Origin: Nitrospira sp.
GTDB taxonomy: Bacteria; Nitrospirota; Nitrospiria; Nitrospirales; Nitrospiraceae
DNA: 34,032 bases
Direction: 5' to 3'
Assembly: GCA_018242665.1 (NCBI GenBank)
Contig: JAFEBL010000052.1
Location: 1-34,032 of the forward strand
Shown here: positions 24,613-31,100 of the stretch, piece by piece
How positions within the stretch are numbered: the first letter of the stretch is position 1
Layout: every line of letters begins with the position of its first letter
Translations under genes and position numbers: made by a program
The notes under the pieces: generated by a model
Database searches by the model: none
Told to the model about the DNA's origin: nothing
Seen by the model: only the letters and a program-made list of their open reading frames with translations

Positions 24613-25986
24613 ATGGTGCAGGTGAGCACGACATCCGAACCGACTTCCCGGGAGATCGCGACGCTGGTCCATCTGGCGACGCTGACGCATTTGGAAGGGC
24701 AGGTGCGTGCGGCGACGACCGTGCCAGAGTTGCAGTTTGTCGCGGTCAACGAAACCCGCCGGCTGGTTCCGTATGAACAGGCGGTACTGCTCAGCGCGTC
24801 CGACTCACGCGAGACTCCCTATCGAGTGACGACGGCGTCGAGCGTGGCGGCGATCGACCGGGATGCCCCGATGATGGTCTGGCTGGAGCAGGTCGTGCAA
24901 GTTGTGCGAGGGGCGCAGCCGGGAGATCTGCCGACGGTCGTGGAGCCGGGAATGGTCCCGGATACCTTGCGCGCCGGATGGCAGGAGTTCGTCCATGGTT
25001 ACGTGCTCTGGTGTCCCCTCAAGCATCCGGACGGAACGATTCTTGGCGGCTTGTGGATTGAGCGGGAGAGTCTCTGGCAGGAGAACGACGTCACCATCGT
25101 GCAACGGTTGGCGGGAAGTTACGCCTATGCGTGGAAGGCCCTGTCGAAACACCACATCGGGTGGATGACGCGGCTCAAGCGGCCGTCGTTGATCGTGATA
25201 GCCATCGCAATCATCGGCCTGCTCTGTCTGCCGGTGCGATTGTCGACGGTGGCGCCGGTGAAAGTCGTGGCAAAGGAGCCGGTGATCGTGAGCGCGCCGA
25301 TGGACGGGGTCATCGCGGAGGTGCTCGTCGCGCCGAATACGCTCGTGCAGCAGGATCGCGTGTTGCTTCGATACGACGACACGAATATCCGCAACCAGTT
25401 TCGCGTGACGGAGCGGCAACTGGCCGTGGCCAAAGCCGAACAGGCCCAGGCCATCCAGGCCGGATTTGGCGATCCGCAGCGAAAAGCCGAGGTGCCGCTG
25501 AAGGCTGCGGACGTGGCGCTGAAAGAGACCGAACTCGACTATGCCCAAGAGATGCTCGGCCAGGTCGAAGTGCGGGCTCCTCAAGCGGGCTTGTTGCTGT
25601 ATACGGACAAGTTCGATTGGGTAGGCAAACCGGTCTCGGTCGGCGAGCGCATCATGGAAATTGCCGATCCCGGGCGCATCGAGCTGCGTGTTGATCTCCC
25701 GGTCAGCGACGCGCTCTTGCTGCACGAAGGTGGCGAAGTGCTTGCCTTCTTCGATGCGCTGCCGCTGGAGTCGTTTCCCGGCGCGGTAAGCCGGACCAGC
25801 TACCATGCCGAAGTTTTGCCGGGAGATGTGCTGGCCTATCGGGTCATGGTCGATCTGTCCGGCGTCGATCCACGTATCCGGATCGGCTGGCAGGGATCGG
25901 CGAAGGTGTACGGCGAGCAAGGACCGCTGGCGTTTCTCTTGTTCCGCCGGCCGTTTACCGCCCTCCGTCAATTCCTGGGAGTGTGA
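24613..25986 (+). CDS. Inner-membrane HlyD-type adaptor with N-terminal GAF-like domain
   Basis: This 457-residue protein starts at ATG 24613, three bases after AAGGAG; GTG 24616 is an alternative. The first ~185 residues resemble a GAF domain (NETRRLVPYEQAVLLSAS, then WCPLKHPDGTILGGLWIERE) and should lie in the cytoplasm. One membrane helix follows (SLIVIAIAIIGLLCLPVRL). Beyond it a HlyD adaptor module is visible: VSAPMDGVIAEVLVAPNTLV, a short hairpin with AVAKAEQAQAIQAG, and VEVRAPQAGLLLYTD, then a beta-barrel. The layout suggests that a cytoplasmic signal or ligand controls the periplasmic adaptor. It sits three bases before the M50 fusion gene. GAF identity is by overall pattern, not by a ligand motif. 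Confidence 0.82.
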   Translation: MVQVSTTSEPTSREIATLVHLATLTHLEGQVRAATTVPELQFVAVNETRRLVPYEQAVLLSASDSRETPYRVTTASSVAAIDRDAPMMVWLEQVVQVVRGAQPGDLPTVVEPGMVPDTLRAGWQEFVHGYVLWCPLKHPDGTILGGLWIERESLWQENDVTIVQRLAGSYAYAWKALSKHHIGWMTRLKRPSLIVIAIAIIGLLCLPVRLSTVAPVKVVAKEPVIVSAPMDGVIAEVLVAPNTLVQQDRVLLRYDDTNIRNQFRVTERQLAVAKAEQAQAIQAGFGDPQRKAEVPLKAADVALKETELDYAQEMLGQVEVRAPQAGLLLYTDKFDWVGKPVSVGERIMEIADPGRIELRVDLPVSDALLLHEGGEVLAFFDALPLESFPGAVSRTSYHAEVLPGDVLAYRVMVDLSGVDPRIRIGWQGSAKVYGEQGPLAFLLFRRPFTALRQFLGV

Positions 25987-25989
25987 CCT

Positions 25990-28128
25990 ATGGCAGGCTT
26001 CACCCCCGCCGGACCCCCGAAGGAGCGCCCGCTTCCCCCGCTGCGCAAAAATCTCCAGTTTCTCCGCGGGGCCCCGTCACCTGAGGGCGTCCCCACCTGG
26101 ACGATCGTTGATCCTGTCCGCAATAAGTATTTCCAAATCGAATGGCAGGTCTACCAGCTGTTAGAGCGCTGGAGCGCCGGCACGATCGAGTCGCTGGTGC
26201 AGGTGATCGCACGCGACACCACCTCGCGGTTGCGGGTCGAGGACGTCGAGGATTTTGTTCGCTTCCTCTATGCGAATAATTTGACGGAACAATCGGCGAG
26301 CGGGCAGACGAAGGACTACGTCGAGCAGCAGGCGGCGCGCCAAGAGGCCTGGTGGCAATGGTTGCTCCACCACTACCTGTTCATCAAGATCCCGCTCCTC
26401 CGACCTGATGCCTGGCTGCGGACGACACTTCCCCTTGTCGCGCCTCTGTATACGGTCGCAGCCGCCTGGGTGTTCATCGCCATGGCCTGCGCCGGGCTGT
26501 TTCTCGTGAGCCGCCAGTGGGACACGTTCCTGTCGACCTTCCTGCATTTCTTCAATTGGCGCGGCGCCGTCATGTATGGCGCGGTGCTCTGCGCCGTCAA
26601 AGGGGTGCATGAGCTCGGCCATGCCTACACCGCCACGCGATTTGGCTGCCGGGTCGCGACGGTCGGCGTGGCGTTCATGGTGATGATGCCCGTGCTGTAT
26701 TCCGATGTGAGCGATGCCTACCGGCTGACCGACAAGCGTAAGCGGTTGGCCGTGGCGGCGGCCGGCGTGGTGGCGGAATTGGGGTTAGCCGCCGTGGCAA
26801 CCCTGCTCTGGGTCTTTCTGCCGGAGGGGACGCTGAGAAGTCTGGCGTTCGTCGTGGCCACGAGCAGCTGGATCATGAGCCTGTCTGTCAATCTCAATCC
26901 GCTGATGCGATTCGATGGCTACTATCTGTTGGCAGATGGACTAGGGGTGCCGAACCTCCAAGACCGCGCGTTTGTGTTCGGTCAGTGGCGGTTGCGGGAA
27001 TGGCTCTTTGCCCCTGGTGCCGCGCCACCGGAGGCTGCCGGTGCGGCGAGACGGAACATGCTGATTGCCTATGCCTGGGCGGTGTGGTGTTACCGGATCG
27101 TGTTGTTCACCGGCATTGCCATCATGGTGTACCACTATTTCTTCAAACTCCTCGGCATCGCATTGTTCCTGGTCGAGATGCTGTTTTTCATCTGCCTGCC
27201 GATCTGGCGCGAATTGGTGGTTTGGTGGAGTCGTCGATCTTTCTATGCCTCAACCCGGCGATTTGCGTTCACGATGACCTGCCTAGGGGCCGTTGTGATG
27301 TTGGTGTTGATTCCCTGGGAAGGCCGTATCTCGATACCCGCGGTCCTGCAATCGGCCACCTATGCCACGGTCTATCCTCCCGCTCCCGGACGAATCGTGT
27401 CGGTGCGCACCGCCATCGGGCAGGTCGTGCGGGAAGGAGACGCGTTGCTGGTCATGGAAACCCCGGAGTTGGAGAAAGCGGCCAAAGCGGCCGGGATCAA
27501 AGTGGAGCAGTTGGAGCTGCGGATCCAGCGTCAGGCCGGCAATGCCGACGATCGCGCCCAGGCGTCAGTGATCCGAGAAGCGCTGAGCGCGAAGCAGGCG
27601 GAGTTGGACGGAGTAGTGGAACGGCAACAGGACTTCGTGCTGCGGGCGCCGATCGCGGGGGTCGTGGCGGAACGCGCGGAGTCTCTCTATCCCGGGCGAT
27701 GGATCGGTACCGATGTGCCGGTCGCCTATCTCGTTGATCCAGTGCAGGCGCACCTCATTGCGTTGGTCTCGGTGGAGGATGTCCGGTTCCTGACGCCGGG
27801 GCAGGTTGCGCAGTTCATTCCCCACGATCTGACGCGCGGCACGAGGCAGGTGCGGGTGCTGTCCATCAGGGATCTTGATGAACAGGATGTGGCGGTGCCC
27901 TATTTCGCCTCGATTTATGGAGGGGAGATCCCGGTCCGCAAAGATGCTCGCGGCCGACTCCAAGCCGAACAATCCGTGTATCGGGTGGAGTTTGAGGTCA
28001 TGGATCATGATGAACCCTTGCATCAAGCCGTGACGGGTCATGCGGTGATGATGGGGCAGCCCCGCAGTCTCGCGGGACGAATGTGGGATCGCGTGGCGGC
28101 GGTGATGATTCGGGAGAGCGGATTCTGA
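25990..28128 (+). CDS. PqqD-like / M50 metalloprotease-like membrane / HlyD fusion protein
   Basis: This 712-residue protein has three parts. Residues ~20-105 resemble PqqD-type peptide-binding domains (TWTIVDPVRNKYFQIEWQVY, then TIESLVQVI). Residues ~140-450 form a polytopic M50 site-2-protease-like membrane region with the zinc motif HELGH (207-211) and LNPLMRFDGYYLL (Asp309). Residues ~455-700 are a HlyD-like periplasmic region (TVYPPAPGRIVSVRTAIGQVVREGDALL). The metal-binding residues appear intact. The start follows GGGAG at 25977-25981. The family occurs beside large secreted or surface proteins. I infer that this protein recognises, and possibly cleaves or threads, the giant protein encoded next. 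A simple S2P role is less likely given the HlyD tail. Confidence 0.85.
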   Translation: MAGFTPAGPPKERPLPPLRKNLQFLRGAPSPEGVPTWTIVDPVRNKYFQIEWQVYQLLERWSAGTIESLVQVIARDTTSRLRVEDVEDFVRFLYANNLTEQSASGQTKDYVEQQAARQEAWWQWLLHHYLFIKIPLLRPDAWLRTTLPLVAPLYTVAAAWVFIAMACAGLFLVSRQWDTFLSTFLHFFNWRGAVMYGAVLCAVKGVHELGHAYTATRFGCRVATVGVAFMVMMPVLYSDVSDAYRLTDKRKRLAVAAAGVVAELGLAAVATLLWVFLPEGTLRSLAFVVATSSWIMSLSVNLNPLMRFDGYYLLADGLGVPNLQDRAFVFGQWRLREWLFAPGAAPPEAAGAARRNMLIAYAWAVWCYRIVLFTGIAIMVYHYFFKLLGIALFLVEMLFFICLPIWRELVVWWSRRSFYASTRRFAFTMTCLGAVVMLVLIPWEGRISIPAVLQSATYATVYPPAPGRIVSVRTAIGQVVREGDALLVMETPELEKAAKAAGIKVEQLELRIQRQAGNADDRAQASVIREALSAKQAELDGVVERQQDFVLRAPIAGVVAERAESLYPGRWIGTDVPVAYLVDPVQAHLIALVSVEDVRFLTPGQVAQFIPHDLTRGTRQVRVLSIRDLDEQDVAVPYFASIYGGEIPVRKDARGRLQAEQSVYRVEFEVMDHDEPLHQAVTGHAVMMGQPRSLAGRMWDRVAAVMIRESGF

Positions 28129-28141
28129 AGACGCAGGGGCA

Positions 28142-31100
28142 ATGGGCTTTCGAGACGGGGACGCGATGGGGTGGTTCGACTTCATGAAACACAACAAGGA
28201 TGACAAGGCCAACGCCTCCAAGTCCTCGAATGCCCCGTCTCCCGCGGGCCAGTTGAAGTCGTCGTGTCTGTCTCTCGAACAACGATTGATGTTCGACGCG
28301 GCTGCGGCAGCCACGGCGGCAGAGGTCGCCGGGGAGGCCGTCGCACAGAAACAGGCCGATGCGGCCGTCTCCGAGGACGCTTCGGCGGAGACGGCCGCGC
28401 CGGAGTCCGGCGATGGCCATGAACTCGTTCAGGCATTGACGGAGTTTATGCCCGCCAAATCGCCGACGGAGATCGTCTTCGTTGACCCGACCGTGCCAGA
28501 CTATGCGTCGTTGCTTGGCGGAATGGACCCTCACATCGAAGTGATCATGCTCAACGGCGGGCAGGACGGCATCACGCAGATGGCCAATGCCTTGTCTGGT
28601 CGCACCGGGATCGACGCGATTCACATCATTTCGCATGGTGAAGCCGGGACCTTGCACCTGGGCACCGGCACGCTCACTGCCGAGACCATGTCGGGTCGCT
28701 ATGCCGAGCAGATGGCCACGATTCAGCAGGCGCTGTCGGAGCAGGCCGACATTCTCGTCTACGGGTGCGATTTTGCCGCAGGGGAAACCGGACAGCTAGC
28801 CGTCGATCGATTGGCGCAACTCACCGGCGCCGACGTGGAGGCCAGCAGCGACCTCACCGGTCATGCGTCGTTGGGTGGAGACTGGGACCTCGAAGTGCGA
28901 ACCGGCGCGATCGAAACCCGCATCGCGATCGACGTTCAGGAGCAGACCGATTGGGTGGGGTTGTTGGCTCCGCCGACATTAGATGCCACGAAAAGTCCGA
29001 CCATGAGTTCGGTGCTCGAGGATGCCGGCGCGCCCTCGGGGTCGGTGGGAACCCTGGTGTCCTCGCTCGTCGATTTTGCGACCCCAGCCGGGCAGGTCGA
29101 CAACGTGACCGATGCGGACAGCGGGGCGCAACTCGGTATTGCGATCACGGCGGCGAACACGACGAACGGTACCTGGTTTTATAGCACCAACGGGTCGACC
29201 TGGAATGCGCTTGGCGCCGTCAGTGATGGGAGCGCCAGGCTCCTGGCCGCCGATGCCACCACCCGGATTTATTTCCGGGCCAACGCGAACTACAACGGGA
29301 CCATGAGTGATGCCATCACCTTCCACGCCTGGGACCAGACGAGTGGCGTCAACGGCGGTACGGGCAACTTGTTCACCTCATCGACGGCGCTGGACCAGTT
29401 CAACACCGTCTCGTATGCCAACAATGATGGCACGGTCAAATGGGGCGGGTCTTGGCAGGAAATCGGAGAAAAAGACGGAACGGGCAGCGGCATGGTTGTG
29501 GTGAATAGCTATGCCGGGTTGGCGGGAAACTCGTTACAGATCGAAACAGATTTCTTATCCATGGGCGCGAGCCGGCAAGTTGATCTCAGTACGGCCTCCT
29601 CTGCCACGTTGTCGTTCGACTATATCCGCCAACATGGCGGGGGCACGAAGGGCGTAGTGTCCGTTGACGTCTATAACGGCAAGGCCTGGACCACCCTGCA
29701 GACTTTCGCGATCGATGCAACGGATGCGAAACCTCAAAGTGTGAAGATTGATATTAGCGCCTACGCCAATGCCAACACACAGATACGCTTTATCGTCAGT
29801 GGCAGCGATTCCATGGGTCGTTTGCATGTCGATAACATCCAGGTAGCGGCAACGGAAATCGGCGGCGGCGCAACTGCGTACAGTCATACGGGCGATACGG
29901 CTGCGTTGACGGTGACCGCGGTGAATGATGCGCCGACGGATCTCGCACTCTCGGCCAATACGGTGACGGAGAATGCGGCGAACGGGACCGTGGTGGGGAC
30001 CATCACCGCGGTGGATGTGGACGCGGGCGACACGAAGACCTACAGTTTCACCGACAACGCCGGGGGCCGCTTCGCGATCAACAGCAGCACGGGCGTGATT
30101 ACGGTGGCCAACGGGACGCTGTTGAATTACGAAGCCGCCACCAGCCACAACGTGACGGTGCGGGTCACGGACGCCGGCGGGTTGACCTACGACGAGACAT
30201 TTGCGGTCGCGGTCACGAATGTGAATGAAGCGCCTGTGGCTGTGGATGATCGGGCGGGCCTTCGATTCGACGGCGTGGACGATTTCGTCGACATGGGCAG
30301 TGGAGCGGTCTATGAAGTTACGGATACCGTCACGATGGAGGCCTGGATCAATCGAGAGCCCTCGTCCCAAGCCTCGCAAATCATCATCAACAAGGAAGGA
30401 GAATATGAAGTCGGCCTGGATGCGGACGGGAGTTTGAAATGGGCCTTTGCGAATACCACCCCCGGCTGGGCTTGGCATGATACCGGAGTCGTGATCCCGG
30501 AACATACCTGGACCCATATCGCGGTGACGTATGACCATGGCACGGTTACAAGTTATGTGGACGGGGTGGCTGTGGAAGTGTTCGCCGGCTCCGGCACAAT
30601 CGGCGATGCGCATCCCACGAAAGACACGCTCCGGATCGGCAGTCGCGAGAACAATCCGGCCAATCAATACTTTGTGGGCCAAATCAGTGAAGTACAGGTC
30701 TGGAATGTCGCGCGAACGTCAGGCGAAATTGCCGCCGACCGGAGCGGCGCCCTCAACGGCTCCGAGGCCGGATTACTCGGCTATTGGAAGTTCAACGAGA
30801 ATTCCGGGGCGACCGCCGATAATGTGACGGCCAACTCCGATGGTATTCTGGGCGGCGCCGCGCCTGCCCAATCCCCCCAGTGGTCGACCTATCGCGTCAG
30901 CGAGGACAACACTTTAACCGTCACAGGACCGGGGGTATTGGCCAACGACGCTGATCCGGAGGGCAACGCCCTGTCGGCGATCATGGTCACAGGCCCTTCC
31001 CATGCGACCTCGTTCACGTTGAATGCCGACGGCAGCTTTTCGTATCGGCCTGCGGCGGACTTTTCCGGAACCGATTCCTTTACCTATCGCGTCAGTGATG

